Assembly: GCF_027244095.1 (NCBI RefSeq)
Contig: NC_069658.1
Span: 422,432,687-422,496,686, forward strand
From: Hemicordylus capensis
Lineage: Eukaryota > Chordata > Lepidosauria > Squamata > Cordylidae
Reading direction: 5' to 3'
DNA length: 64,000 nucleotides
In this document: piece after piece, positions 1-12,225 of the stretch
Layout: each line of letters opens with the position of its first letter
Position numbering within the stretch: position 1 is the first letter of the stretch
Program-made: the position numbers and the translations under genes
The notes under the pieces: generated by a model
Seen by the model: the letters and a program-made list of their open reading frames with translations, nothing else
What the model was told of the DNA's origin: nothing
Databases searched by the model: none

Positions 1-39
1 TGATACTACCATTGAAAGAACCTTTCCCCCACCACACTA

Positions 40-1656
40 CAGTGAGGGAAATAAGTATTTGATCCCCTGCTGATTTTGTCCGTTTGCCCTCTGACACAGA
101 AATGACCAGGCTATAATTGGAATGGTAGGTTTATTGTAGCTGTGAGAGACAGAATAACAACAAACAAACCCTCAAAAGCCCAGTGCCCAAAAGTCAGCAA
201 TGGATTTGCATTGTAGTGAGGGAAATAAGTATTAGATCCCTTCACAAAAGATGTCTTAGTACTTGGTGGCAAAACCCTTGTTGGCAATCACAGAGGTCAG
301 ACGTTTCTTGTAGTTGGCCACCAGGTTTGCACACAACCCAGGAGGGGTGTTGTCCCACTCCTCTTTGCAGATCCTCTCCAAGTCAGAAAGGTTTCGAGGC
401 TGATGTTTGGCAACCCGAACCTTCAGCTCCCTCCACAGATTTTCTATGGGATTAAGGTCTGGAGACTGGCTGGGCCACTCCAGGACCTTCATGTGATTCT
501 TCTTGAGCCACTCCTTTGTTGCCTTGCCTGTGTGTTTTGAGTCATTGTCATGCTGGAATACCCATCCACGACCCATTCTCAATGCCCTGGCTGAGGGAAG
601 GAGGTGCTCACCCAAGATCTGACGGTACATGGTCCCATCCATCGTCCCTTCGATGAGGTGAAGGTGTCCTGTCCCCTTAGCAGAAAAACACCCCCAAAGC
701 ATAATGTGTCCACCTCCATGTTTGACGGTGGGGATGGTGTTCTTGGGCTCACAGGCAGCATTCCTCCTCCTCCACACATGGCGAGTTGAGTTGATGACAA
801 AGAGCTCGATGTTGGTCTCATCTGACCACAACACTTTTGCCCAGTTCTCCTCTGGATCATTCAGATGTGCATTGGCAAACTGCAGACGGGTCTGTATATG
901 TTGTGCCTTGAGCAGGGGGACCTTGCGGGCACTGCAAAATTTCAGTCCTTCACGGCGTAGTGTGTTACCAATTGTTTTCTTGGTGACTATGGTTCCAGCT
1001 GCCCTGAGATCATTGACAAGTTCCCCCCGTGTAGTTCTGGGCTGCTTTGTCACCGTTCTCATAATCATTGCAACTCCACGAGGTGAGATCTTGCATGGAG
1101 CCCCAGACCGAGGGAGATTGACAGTTATTTTGTGTTTCTTCCATTTGCGAGTTATCATGCCAGCTGTAGTCACCTTCTCACCAAGCTGCTTGGCGATAGT
1201 CTTGTAGCCCAGTCCAGCCTTGTGCAGGTCTACAACCATGTCCCTGACATCCTTCAACAGCTCTTTGGTCTTGGGCATGGTGGTGAGTTTAGAAGCTGAG
1301 TGATTGCTTGCTTCTATGGACAGGTGTCTTTTATACAGGTACTGTAACAAGCTGGGATTAGGAGCACTCCCTTACAGAGGGTGTTTCTCATCTCAGCTCG
1401 TTACCTGCATATAGTGAAAAGACACCTGGGAGCCTGAAATCTTGCTGGTTGATAGGGGATCGAATACTTATTTCCCTCACTACAATGCAAATCCATCGCT
1501 GACTTTTGGGCACTGGGCTTTTGAGGGTTTGTTTGTTGTTATTCTGTCTCTCACAGCTACAATAAACCTACCATTCCAATTATAGCCTGGTCATTTCTGT
1601 GTCAGAGGGCAAATGGACAAAATCAGCAGGGGATCATATACTTATTTCCCTCACTG
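40..1656 (-). mobile_element. Tc1/mariner DNA transposon, apparently intact (Tc1-A)
   Basis: A 1617-bp element with inverted repeats of about 201 bp (40-240 and 1456-1656), flanked on both sides by the TA duplication expected of Tc1 (38-39 and 1657-1658). A short block reading AGTGAGGGAAATAAGTAT stands at both the outer and inner end of each repeat, the IR/DR arrangement known from Sleeping Beauty-type elements, where it binds transposase twice. The interior holds one uninterrupted transposase on the - strand. The two arms are nearly identical to each other, which suggests recent arrival. It sits inside a Tx1 LINE. Confidence 0.95.
256..1278 (-). CDS. Tc1 transposase, DD34E, full length
   Basis: A 340-residue cut-and-paste transposase that excises the element by its inverted repeats and inserts it at TA. 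The start chosen is the Met of [10 protein letters not shown] (codon 1278-1276), because Tc1 transposases are about 340 residues; an in-frame Met 24 codons upstream lies in a stretch with no family resemblance. The N-terminal third is a paired-like helix-turn-helix region ([14 protein letters not shown]). The catalytic triad is visible: Asp in LWSDETN, Asp in [10 protein letters not shown], Glu in [15 protein letters not shown]. The protein ends in ANKGFATKY, typical of the family. There is no stop or frameshift, so activity is possible but unproven. One oddity is FQHDND where many relatives have FQQDND. Confidence 0.93.
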   Translation of the reverse strand: MPKTKELLKDVRDMVVDLHKAGLGYKTIAKQLGEKVTTAGMITRKWKKHKITVNLPRSGAPCKISPRGVAMIMRTVTKQPRTTRGELVNDLRAAGTIVTKKTIGNTLRREGLKFCSARKVPLLKAQHIQTRLQFANAHLNDPEENWAKVLWSDETNIELFVINSTRHVWRRRNAACEPKNTIPTVKHGGGHIMLWGCFSAKGTGHLHLIEGTMDGTMYRQILGEHLLPSARALRMGRGWVFQHDNDSKHTGKATKEWLKKNHMKVLEWPSQSPDLNPIENLWRELKVRVAKHQPRNLSDLERICKEEWDNTPPGLCANLVANYKKRLTSVIANKGFATKY

Positions 1657-1658
1657 TA

Positions 1659-4600
1659 TGCCCCATGCTGACTTTCGCCAACGTAGAGCGAAAAGCGAAA
1701 CACAATTTTTTTGCAGAAGGTTGGACATGTTATGGAAATTCATGAAAATCCAGTTTCCAAAATTGTAGGACATGAATTCAGTTACAAAATAGGGTTGCAG
1801 GGCAGGTAGACCTAGGCCTCCGCGCTCAACCTCCTTAAATGCTACTGCATGGGCCAAAGGGAAGGACGCCATGTGCCATACTAGATGGAAGACCTGGCTT
1901 TCAACTCTCTGAAGGAGATCGAGCGGAGGAGGGTAGACTACCACCAGGTTGTGCACCGGGGGTATCAGCTAAGTCCGGATGTAGACCGCTTTCTGGTACA
2001 TGGCAAGGCTCCATTTTTCCCCACATGATGATTTTAAGCATTACTTTTTATTCCCAATCTGTCCAATTTCCCCCCCCCCAGATTTTTTCCTTAATCCTGT
2101 ATTCAATCTCCAAAATATTTACTGTATCTATCCACTTCAGTTTGGACTCTGGGGCCCCTTTGCTTTTACATTCAGAGATGGGTAGGCACGAGAGTTGCTG
2201 GCGTTCGGGGTCCATTTTAACAAATACACTTTTGTCAGCATTTAATTCTGAGCCCGAGATCTTGCCATATACCCAGAAGCGGTTCACTATAACAGAGATT
2301 CCATTTTCATCCGATAACAGTAATGTAACATTATCGGCATGAGCTACAAATTTTACCCTAAACTCAGAATGAGGTTCTGAGTGGACAGGTGGTTCGGCCA
2401 TCCCATCACTCTCTCTCTTCCTCCCTCCCGGGAAGATCTCACAGGGTGGAGGGATAGAGACTGAGAGTCCTCGCAGACGGGGTTCTCTCTGAATCCTGAT
2501 CAGGATCAGATCCAGGGCAAAAACATAAAGTAATGGGCTCAGTGGGCATCCTTGGCAGACACCCGAATGCAAAGCGATCGGGTTGCTCCACCATCCATTA
2601 ATCTGCAGTGTCACCTTTGCATTCGTATAGAGCAGCTGTATCCAGGTAACGAAGAGGGGTGGTATACCTTTAGCTTTCAACAATGTCCACAGGTAATTGT
2701 GGTTCACTTTGTCAAAGGCTTTAACTTTATCTCATAAGAGAAGGTGACCTTTCCAACTTTCATTCTGTATAGAGTAAAAAAGTTCTCTCAGCAGACACAA
2801 TGAGTCTGTCATCTTTCTTCCTGAGATGGCGCTTGTCAGCAAGCTGTGGAACAATTTAGGGGCCACTTTCGCCAATCTATTATTTAGGATTTGGGCAAAG
2901 ATTCTGTAATCAATATTTGTGAGGGTTATCAGCCTCCAGTTTTGTGGTAAAGTGGTGTCGCCCTTCTTTGGGGGGGGAATTAAGAGGCCATCCACAAATT
3001 ACCTATTGAAATGCCCATTGTCTTAGGACAAAATTAAATTATTTTACTAAGACTGGTAGTAGCTGGTCTGCGTAAACCTTACAGAAAGACCATGCCAGAC
3101 CATCAGGCCCAGGGGCCGATGCGTTCTTTCCTGCTGACCATGTCTATCGTTACAGGATGGGTCAAAAAGCCCTTTTCCTCTTCAGTGAGGGAATAGCCGA
3201 GACCATATTAATTCAAACTGCAGAACCTATCTAGATAAGAATGAATGCCCTTTACAGAAATATCCTTCAATGCATACAAGTTTGTATAAAACTGGGCCAT
3301 GATCTTTAACATATTGTGGGGTTCAGCCTTTAGTAGGCTACTTCCATCTGATTGCTGGCCTTGGAATGTCAAACTAGATACATGCATCTTTTCCTTTGCC
3401 CACTCCCGCTTGTCAACTACAGACCCTTTAAAGCAATACAGCTTATTTTCCAAACGCCTGTGCCGCAGCTCATTTTGAAATGTCCCGATTGTCTCTTTGT
3501 AGCAGCGGCGTGATTCCACGTCGAAGGGTTCTCTCCTGTTCATCTTATTGACGATCCTCAAAAGTTGGATAATTTTTGACCCCTATCTTATATGTCTGGC
3601 TGGTCACTGCCCTAGTATGGCAGCCCACCCTCTTTTTAAATGTCTCCCAGGCTCCCAAAAGTTCATCTTCTGCCTCTAATAGCCGAGGGATCTGTCGCTT
3701 CAGTTCTGATAAAAGGACGCCTTTGAGATATTCATCACTTAAAATTTTAGGGTGTAATTGCCACAAGGGTTTACCATGTGGAATAACCTCAGAGAGATTA
3801 CAAATAAATCCCACAGCCGCATGGTCTGACCATGGGGTAAGTACTAGTTTACACCTGTAGACTTCAAAGGAAGGGGGAGCCCAGAGTCTATCTAGCCAGC
3901 TAGCTGATCTCGGGTGGTAATATGTTAATTTGACTCCAGATTTAAATTTATGGCTGTAGTGCGATTTTAAAACCTCTTTGTGATGGATTGGGGAAAAATC
4001 AAAATCATTATATACCCCCAAGGCCTTATCATCTAAACCCAGAGTCTCACTCAGAAAATGTTGCAGAGCTTTTTCCTCACTTGTTAGAGAGGGATTTGAG
4101 GGGGAGACTGGGAGGCCACCCAAAAAAGCTTTTCTGGCGCTCAGTTGGGCTCTGTTATTAAAATCCCCCGCAATCAGGAGGTGGCGTTTGGTGTCACATA
4201 TATCTTTCAATTTAGCCCAAAGAGCCTTCCTAAGGTGTGATTGTACCGGGGCGTATATGGCGCAGAGTCGGAAGGCTCGGTTAAACCTCTGAGTGGTTGC
4301 CGAGCTTGGGTCACCCCGACAGTAAAATCTATATACATTAGTCTGCCCTGATCAATTTCCAACACCCTTTCGATTTTGAGGTCAGGTCTGTCTTTAAACA
4401 ATATCACTACCCCGCATTGCTGCTCCCATCGTAGGACCAGAAGGATGGGCCCACTGTCCATTGCTGTTGTGCTGAAGTGGTGGCTCTAATTCTCGAAATG
4501 GGTCTCTTGAAGGACATAGATGTGATAGTTCCACTTTGTTAAAAAGTATAGGAGCTCTTGCCTACAATTTGGTGACCTTAATCCATTGACATTCCATGTA

Positions 4601-4700
4601 AGTATATTATAGGAATTGGAGAGTGTTATGTGTAAGGCAAGGACCCATTCAGACAAAGAGTCGCTGTTCACGTAGAAGCAAGGCAATAGAGTGGTAGGCG
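1659..4700 (-). mobile_element. Tx1/L1-clade LINE, ORF2 remnant
   Basis: A reverse-oriented non-LTR retrotransposon of about 3 kb, broken into several frames. From its 5' side: an APE endonuclease start with LTWNVNGLRSP and LQETHF (4686-4486), endonuclease core with LIAGDFN, SWLDR and SDHAAV (4210-3545), then reverse transcriptase with NWRLITLTNIDYRIFAQILNNRL-like fingers (2995-2732), GCPLSPLLYVFALDLI and a degenerate catalytic box AHADNV (2707-2048), and a C-terminal part with YPPPLDLLQRVESQVF (1956-1660). The order and motifs match the Tx1 group of L1. Several frame breaks make it inactive. It is interrupted at 1657 by the Tc1-A element, and its 3' part presumably continues at 1-37. Confidence 0.82.
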
Positions 4701-4977
4701 TTTGTTCCTCAGATCTCAGATTGTGTCAAGTAGAGTTCAAAGGGGGTTATTGGGTTTATTCAACCCTTACCTCCACGTCTTCCATGATAACAGCATTACC
4801 TCCAACACCTTCCATGTTTACTTCACATGAAAATGTAGACCTACTCTGAGGCAGATGGGCCCTGGGGAGGGTTGGTAAAGGGGAGGGGATTTCGGGTTCA
4901 GGGATGGGAGGCAAGGCAGGGTGGTTTGGGATGAGACTAGACCCATTTTTGCTCCCAAGATCCTGGGAGGCCTCTAA
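4701..4977. other. Unassigned, possibly Tx1 5' region
   Basis: No gene or recognisable motif. The stretch lies just upstream of the Tx1 endonuclease start on the - strand and could be an ORF1/ORF2 spacer of that element; I cannot show it. Confidence 0.3.
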
Positions 4978-5108
4978 GGATAGGGCTCAGAGAGATTCCT
5001 GTCTGCAACCTTGGTGAAGCTGTTGCCAGTCTGTGGAGACAATACTGAACTAGATAGACCAATGGTCTGACTCAGTATATGGCAGCTTCCTATGTTCTTA
5101 TGATAAGT
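4978..5108 (+). repeat. 3' part of a 5S/tRNA chimeric SINE
   Basis: Reads GGGCTCAGAGAGATTCCTG, then GCTGCCAGTCTGTGGAGAC, and ends GGCAGCTTCCTATGTTCTTA. The same tail closes the fuller copies at 17950-18275 and 50380-50655. The head is missing here. The tail resembles that of CR1-mobilised reptile SINEs. Confidence 0.7.
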
Positions 5109-5603
5109 TGTATTAGTCCAAAAACAGCTTTTTCATAGATCTTCATCCTTTATCCAAGTTTTCTAAATAATCTTTTCATTTGTTTTACTTTTTCATTTGC
5201 TTAATTGCAAGCATAAAATTTGATTTTTTTAATGTTTTAGGAGCAAGGGGAAGGTTTTTGTTTAGAATACAAAACTTTGTCAAATGATGGAAATGTTAAT
5301 TTTTTAGAAAATCTTTTTAAAAGGAAAAAAATTGTTTTCAGACCTCTAGAAATATTTTAGGAGTATATATTCCAGCACCATCCAGTGCTACCCATTTCCA
5401 AATAATCTACTTTAAACACTTACCATCAGCTACCTGAGATAATCCTTAAACTTCAGCCTCTGATTTGCTAATATGTTCAAAGTTAAATAAGAGGCTGAAA
5501 CAAGCAGGAGTCAATATTTAGAAAAACCAGAAATCATTAACTCATTCAAGGATAAGTATTACATAAGCAATAACACAAGGTTAAGCTGAAGGATGAATTC
5601 CAG

Positions 5604-5657
<54 letters not shown>

Positions 5658-6479
5658 GGCATATATACATTACAGACTTAAATTGGGTATAAAGTAATTC
5701 CCTTTCCTGTAGCCTTGTGATGAGGGCAAGGGATAATAGGAAATCCTCAGTACCCTTTCTAAACTACGTTTCCCAGAATTCTTTGGGGAACACCATGAAA
5801 TCAATGGCCATATTCATACATAACACAGAACGGTAGGTCCAACGGACCCGCTGTTTCACTCTCCACACCATCCCTACCCCACCTCACCCCCACCCTGCTC
5901 TCTTGTCTGCATTTGGATGAAACAGACAGGCAGCTCTCTACAGTCAGGGAGACTGCAGAGAGGAGCAGGAACTGGCTATGTAGGCTTGGTTCTTGCATGA
6001 AGAACAGCCTGAGCAGCCAATCATAGCCAGAGAGAGGGAGGAGCTTCCTCCCTCAACTCCAGTTTCAGCCAGCCCAGCCTGCAGTTCTGCATTCAGACGT
6101 ACTGCAGGTGGCTGGAAACCTTGGGTACAAGTGGCAAAACTCACTACAGCCTGAGATTTCAAACTGGAGTTTGGCAAGCAAAACCTCAGGTCGCTTTCTG
6201 TATGAGTCCAGCGTTGCATACATTCGCTTTGGCAACCTCTGCCCCTTCAACTCCAGTTTCCTGTTATGTGTAAATGAGGCCAATGTAACCTTCTTCTGGA
6301 CTACCTCTCTGAGGTGGGACTGGAGTGTCAGTCTTGGACTGGATCTTGTGCTGCCTGGAGGGTCAGGTCCAGAAGTTGTTGTTGAGATGCCGTTACTTAA
6401 CCTTGTAGCCTTTGGCTTCAGAGTCCTTCAGAATCTTGTCCTACATGTCATTTAACACTGGGAAAGGTCACCCATAGAT
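5109..6479. other. METTL7A intron sequence with a (CA)n microsatellite
   Basis: No gene seen. An uninterrupted CA dinucleotide run lies at about 5609-5654. The stretch 5800-6450 has short open frames but no codon pattern or motif I recognise. It is most likely part of the intron that precedes the methyltransferase exon at 7313. Confidence 0.5.
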
Positions 6480-7070
6480 CTGGGATGCTGTGCCATTAAA
6501 AAGCAGATGACACCCAACTGTATCTCACTATGCCACTTGATCTCACAGAGTCAATGGACATACTGAACTGGGGCTGGAGGAAGTAATGGACTGAAAGTAG
6601 ACAAGCAAGATGGAGGTATTGTTAATCAGTAGAAGAGCTGACCAGGGAGAGGAGGGTCAACTTGGTCTAGATGCAGTAGTGCCCAATCTGAAAGAACAGG
6701 TGCAGTGTATGGGGATCCTCCTGGACCCAGCACTGCACCTGGATATTGAAATGGCTGCTGTGGCTAGCTTTGCCCAGCTTTGCCCAGTGTGCCAATTGTG
6801 GCCCTTCCTTGAGTTTCAGACCTGGCCATTGTTAACCCGGCTTTGGTCCTGTCACATTTGCATTACTGGAATGTGCTCTACCTTCCTTTAAAAGGTATTC
6901 AGAAACTACAGATGGTGCAGAATGCAGTAGCACAATTATTATAAGGGACCACCCACAGTGCACACATTCCACCAATCCTGAGGGAGTTGTACTGGTGGCC
7001 AGTTCGTTTCCAGATGCAATTAAGGTACTGGCCATATGCTGGACAGTCTTCAAGGACATATTTGTGGCAG
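6480..7070 (+). repeat. Old, diverged L2 LINE fragment
   Basis: Nucleotide and conceptual similarity to the L2 RT C-terminal part found better preserved elsewhere in the window: a degraded counterpart of LKEQVRSLGVLLDP and of the LxxYCNVLYVGLP stretch followed by QKLQMVQNAV. Highly diverged and without a usable frame. Confidence 0.55.
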
Positions 7071-7312
7071 AAAAAAAGGACTTTTGTGAGAAGTGAAAAT
7101 TGCTTCCCCCTCCCCATACACTTAGCTGCAAGATAAACCTCATGTGCAGCTCCACTCTCATAAGGCTGCACTGCTTGGCAGCCAGTGGCTCCTGTGTAGG
7201 GTTAACTACACTGAGATTCTCCAGATTCCTGATTGTGTAAAGCAATCCTTGAGGGGGCTCTTCCCAAGGAAAATAAGGAATAACAAAAGCACTTACTATT
7301 CGGTTTCTCCAG

Positions 7313-7549
7313 GGCGGCGCCTTCTACTTCATGGAACATGTTGCAGGTGCTCCTTCCAGCTGGAGTCTCTTCTGGCAGCAGATCTATGATCCAACGTGGA
7401 AAGTTTTGTTTGATGGATGTCATTTGACCAGAGAAACCTGGAAAGACCTGGAAAAGGCTGGCTTCTCAGAGCTGAAGCTACGACATATATGCGCCCCTTT
7501 AAAGTGGAACCCTGCTAAGCCTCATATTGTTGGCTATGCTGTCAAGTAA
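7313..7549 (+). CDS. METTL7A: METTL7A/TMT1A-like thiol methyltransferase, last coding exon
   Basis: The exon starts after the acceptor TTTCTCCAG (ends 7312) and gives 78 residues from GGAFYFMEHVAG to the C-terminus GYAVK, with stop TAA at 7547-7549. The family's last exon begins at the same place, after the VLRP of the methyltransferase fold. FWQQIYDPTWKVLFDGC, LTRETWKDLE and PHIVGYAVK fit METTL7A better than METTL7B (7A-type LLFDGC and IxAPL are present). Family members are ER and lipid-droplet membrane proteins that S-methylate alkyl thiols using SAM. The SAM-binding exon, with the LLEVGCGTG-type motif, is not in the window and must lie to the left. The neighbouring protease TMPRSS12 points the opposite way, tail to tail. 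No damage is seen in this exon. Confidence 0.88.
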   Translation, partial: GGAFYFMEHVAGAPSSWSLFWQQIYDPTWKVLFDGCHLTRETWKDLEKAGFSELKLRHICAPLKWNPAKPHIVGYAVK

Positions 7550-7555
7550 CAAGAG

Positions 7556-7561
7556 AATAAA
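7556..7561 (+). terminator. Poly(A) signal AATAAA of the METTL7A-like gene
   Basis: A canonical AATAAA lies 7 bases after the stop codon, which would give an unusually short 3' UTR if used. A further AAUAAA-like stretch downstream could serve instead; the choice cannot be made from sequence. Confidence 0.6.
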
Positions 7562-7712
7562 GACTATGACACAAGATTTCCTAACATGTATGCATGCAAA
7601 TCACTCTGTGTAATGAAAACGTGAGAAATAGTATTTATAATCCACTTTTCAACCAAGATTGTCTCGTCTTACAATTAAAATCCATACAAAGCTACCTACA
7701 ATATGATATTTA

Positions 7713-8035
7713 CTAGCCGACCCCACACAGAGCATCTGTGCGCTCTTTGGGGCCAGCGGTTACCTCTCCCCCGGTTCTGCCCCAGTCTCTGCTTCCGGGC
7801 CCAGCCACCTCTCCTCCCCACTGCCACTTCTGCCCCACCCTTTCTTTCCCCCCTCCTGGGCCTTACCTCCATGGCTGGGCCGGGCCCACCATCTCTGGCC
7901 TCTATGGCCGGGCCGCTTCGGCAACCAATCCTCCTGGGTGCGCCTCAACCAATCAGGCATGTCCGCTGCCCAGCCAATCAGCAGGGCTCTGGGATGCACA
8001 TTCCAAGGCACATCCAGGAGAATTAATATAATAGA
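7713..8035 (-). mobile_element. Non-autonomous Helitron, copy 1
   Basis: A 323-bp element read on the - strand. It starts A|TCTATTATATTAATTCTCC and ends CGGCTAG|T, with the host A and T on either side and no target duplication, as Helitrons do. A short hairpin ACAGA-TGC-TCTGT stands about 10 bases before the CTAG end. The body is GC-rich and noncoding; open frames across it are composition effects. Copies 2 and 3 are at 25611-25939 and 63089-63418. Confidence 0.82.
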
Positions 8036-8039
8036 TATA

Positions 8040-10745
8040 TTTCTTTATTTATTGATCATATTTATACCCCACCCAAACTTACGTCTCTGGGCGGCCAACA
8101 ACAATTAAAACACATATAAAAGTTAAAACAATTCAACATAAAACACATATAAAGTTAAAACAATACAATAATTTTAAAACCATAAAATTAAACAGTATTT
8201 TTAATTAAAAATCTGAGAAAGCTTGGGTAAAAAAATGGTTTTCAAATGTTTTTTTAAAATAGCCAGAGATGGGGAGGATCGTAACTCAGCAGGGAGCACA
8301 TGCCACAATCTCGGGGCAGCAACCAAGAAGGCCTCTCTGTGTGACCACCAAACAGGTTGGCAGTAGCTGGAGACGAACCTCCTCAGGCGACCTCAATGGC
8401 TGGTGGGGTTCATAGCGAAGAAGACGCTCTTTTAAATACCCAGGACCTAAGCCGTTTAGGGCTTTATAAGTTATAACTAGCACTTTGTATTTTGCCCGGA
8501 AACCTATCAGCAGCCAGTGTAATTCCGTCAGCAAAGGAGTAATGTGGTCTCTCCGAGATGACTCAGAGACCAACCTGGCTGCTGCATTCTGAACCAACTA
8601 AAGTTTCCGGACTATGTACAAAGGCAGTCCGACGTAAGGCACATTACAGACGTCAAGTCTGGAGGTTACCAACAAATGTACCACTGTTTTGAGATCATTG
8701 ATCTCGAGAAACAGGCATAGCTGGCGTATCAGCCGAAGCAGATACAAAGCACCCCTAGCCACCGCCTCAACCTGGGAAATCAAGGAGAGGTGTGGATCCA
8801 GGAGTACTCCCAGACTGCGAACCTGTTCCTTCTGGGGAAGTGTGACCCCATACAGAACAGGTAGATAAAAATCGTCTCTGGAGTTCTGACCCCGCACAAT
8901 AAGTACTAACGTCTTATCTGGATTCAGCTTCAGTTTATTCTCCCTCATCCAAAAGGACCAACAGAGTCACACTTCCTCTGTCAATTCCCAACTGGAGATC
9001 ATCCATCAGGCCGACCAAGGCAGTCTCCACCCCATAGTCCGCCCAAAAACCAGTTTGAAATGGGTCTAGATAATCAGTTTCCTCCAAGACCGTCTGGAGC
9101 TGAGAGGCCACCACCCTCTCAATGACCTTGCCCAGCCATGGGAGGTTGGAAACAGGCCTACAATTGCTCAACTCTGAGGGATCTAATGCAGGCTTCTTTA
9201 GAAGAGGTCTAATGATTGCCTCCTTTAGACAAGGAGGCATCCTGCCCTCCCTCAGAGAAGTGTATATGATTTCTACTAGGTTGCCTACAACAGACTCATT
9301 GATAGATAGACTAAGCCATGTTGGTCAAGGGTCAAGAGAGCAAGTGGTAGGCCTCACCGATCCAAGCAGCTTGTCCACATCCTCAGGAGTCACAAACTGA
9401 AATTGATCTAGTCGAATTGCTTAAGAGGAGTTGTTGGACACCTCCAGTTCAGACATCAAATTAATTGTGGAGTCTCCATCTAGATCGGCCCGAATCTGAG
9501 AGACTTTGCGAAAAATTCACTAAACACATCACAGCAGGTGACTGATTTTTCCAAATTCTGGTTCAAGGGAGAGGGGGCAGATAATAGCCCCCTCACCACC
9601 CTGAACAACTCCACCAGATGTGAACTCGCAGAAGCAATATGGGCAGAAAAGAATTGCTTCTTTGCTGCACGTATCACCTGAGCATAGATCTTTAAATGTG
9701 CTCTATGTCATAATCTATCGGATTCGAGTTGAGTCTTTCTCCACTTGCATTCCAGTCGCCTACCTTGCTGCTTCAGCCCCCGCAGCTCTTCCGTATACCA
9801 AGGGGCCAATTTTGAAGCAGGTTGGAGGAGACACTTAGGAGCAATCGTGTCTACTGCCCTGGTGAGCAAGTTGTTCCAATTCTCAACCAGGGCATCAAGA
9901 GGATCACTGGCAAAACCAACACTGAATCCTTCAAAGGCTTCTTGGAATCCTACTGGATCCAATAACCTCTTCGGGCGGACCATTCTAATAGGCCCCTCAC
10001 CCCTGCGGAGGTGGGAAGTGGTTGTAATCCCAACCTTAACCAGATGGTGGTCTGTCTATGACAATGGGGAAATCACAGGAGTCCCCACCCACAGAACACC
10101 ACCCTGATCAGAGTAAAAGACCAGATCAATCGTGTGACCTGCAGTGTGCGTCAGTCCAGAGACCACTTGGGATAGGCCCATAGTTGTCATGGCTGCTATG
10201 AACTCCTGAGCTGCCCCGGACAAATTGGTCCCAAAATGAACATTGAAGTCCCCCAGCACCAAGAGTCTGGGAGACTCCAACACAAGTTCTGCGACCAAGT
10301 CCATGAGCTCAGTAAGGGACTCAGTTGGGCAGCGGGGCAATAGGTACACCAACAGAAGTCCCAATCTATCCCTGGTCCCCAAACTTAAGTACACACATTC
10401 AATATGGTCTGATACCCTAAAAGGGACCCTGGTAAGGGAAATGTCATCCTTATAGACCACAGCCACTCCACCTCCCCGCCCACGTCCCCTCACCTGCTCC
10501 TCTACAGAATATCCTGGAGGAAGAAGCTGGGACTAAACTGGACCACTAGCTTCCCCCAACCAAGTCTTAGTAATACATACCAGGTCGGCCCCTTCATCCA
10601 TGATCAAATCTCAGATGAGTTCTGGCCTATTTTGGACCGACCTGGCATTGCAGAGGAGCAAGGTAAGGCTATATGGGTTGTTGGCAATGCTCCCCGAGGT
10701 CAAAGAGCTGGCAGGACAGCCAGAAGGGAGACAGCTATTAAGTTT
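8040..10745 (-). mobile_element. L2-clade LINE, 2.7 kb, near complete ORF2 but broken
   Basis: From its 5' side: endonuclease part with VYKDDISL, LLVLGDFNVHFG and GHTIDLVF (10493-10056), a linker with LAPWYTEELRGLK (9983-9708), RT fingers with AIIRPLLKKPALDP, NCRPVSNLPWLGKVIERVV (9240-8935), then KLNPDKTLVL and LGVLLDPHLSL (8948-8598), and the C-terminal end [26 protein letters not shown] (8597-8286). The palm with the catalytic DD box is deleted between 8935 and 8960. The 3' end is a noncoding tail closing in A/T-rich repeats near 8040. Several frame breaks; not active. Confidence 0.85.
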
Positions 10746-11819
10746 CTAACTACCCTTCCCCTGGAATAGCTGATTCGGGTGATTCGGAGACAAAACGAAT
10801 CACCCCTGTGGTCCATTGGCTAGATTCAGGTACAAATCGAATCGCGGCTGATTCGATTCGAATCGATTCGGGTTTCGGATCTGGCCTATTAATTTCCCCA
10901 GATTCCTAGCTTTCATTTAAAAAAAAAAAAAAAAAAAGCTAAGCTCTAGCCCTTATAGAAGTGGAGTTATGGAGCAAAATGTGTGGTCACTATTTTTAAA
11001 GTGTTCGGATTCTTTGGTGTATAATAACTTTCACTCAGTGAATCCTTATGAGGATTCATTACACACCTTCATTTCTTCTATTCATTTTGACTGTCTTTTA
11101 GACAGTGCCAATTGTCAACTGCCATGTGCCAACCACACCCCACTCCCACCCGCAAGGCAGTGAGGTACTACTCAGTTTAAGTTAAGTGCCTAATGGGTAG
11201 AGGCTACCACCCAAATTGCAGAGGGATTGGGCAAAGGGCTGGTTTTTGGTGAATTGTTGAAATTTTCCATAGGAAATCATGTAGGTTTCAGCAGCCCCAT
11301 AACTGCACTTGGGGGGTGCTGGGTTGGCCCAGAGTGAGTGGTGGTGTAGTAATCAGAGGGTGCCAGCCACCCCCATGGGTTTCTAGCCCATGGGGTTCAG
11401 GGTTCTGTTATTTCTGAGGTGTTCTGAGTGTAGATTCTCTGGTAGCATATGAGATTTTCAATACAAACCATTAATCCACTCTCATTTGCTACCATAGAAT
11501 CTACACTCAGACCACCTCAGAAACAACAGATCCCTGTACCCCATGGGTTAGCAACCCCATGGGAGTGGCTGGCACGCTATGTGCACTACACCACCACTCA
11601 CTCTGGGCCACCCCAGCGCCCTCCAAGTGCACTTATGGGGCTGCTGAAACCTCCATTATACCTTATAGGGGAAAACCTTAAAGATGAATAAACTTCAACT
11701 ATTCACCAAAAACCAGCCCTTTGCCCAATCCCTCTGCAATTTGGGTGGTAGCCTGCACCCATTAGGCACTACCAGCTCACCACACTCTTCCACCCGATCC
11801 CACTTTATGCCCCAAATCT

Positions 11820-11935
11820 TCCTCAAATAGCAATAGCAATAGCAATAGCACTTACATTTATATACCGCTCTATAGCCGGAACTCTCTAAGCGGTTTACAA
11901 TGATTAGCATATTGCCCCCAACATTCTGGGTACAC
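11820..11935. repeat. Short L2-tail-like or SINE repeat inside the foldback
   Basis: A run of CAATAG repeats leads into ATTTATATACCGCTC and AAGCGGTTTACA, the same sequence type as the 3' end of the repeat at 58130-58400. It interrupts the foldback arm. Confidence 0.5.
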
Positions 11936-11993
11936 TAAACCTTCAACTATTCACCAAAAACTAGCCCTTTGCCCAATCCCTCTGCAATTAGAG

Positions 11994-12225
11994 AGCCAGC
12001 GTGGTGTAGTGGTTAGAGTGCTGGACTAGGACCGGGGAGACCCGAGTTCAAATCCCCATGAAACTAGCTGGGTGACTCTGGGCCAGTCACTTCTCTCTCA
12101 GCCTAACCTACTTCACAGGGTTGTTGTGAAAGAGAAACTCAAGTATGTAGTACACCACTCTGGGCTCCTTGGAGGAAGAGCGGGATAGAAATGTAAAAAT
12201 AAAATAATAAAATAAAATAAAATAA

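Noticed and set aside
5609-5654. CA run as Z-DNA regulatory element
   Set aside because: A plain dinucleotide microsatellite with nothing else to support a role.
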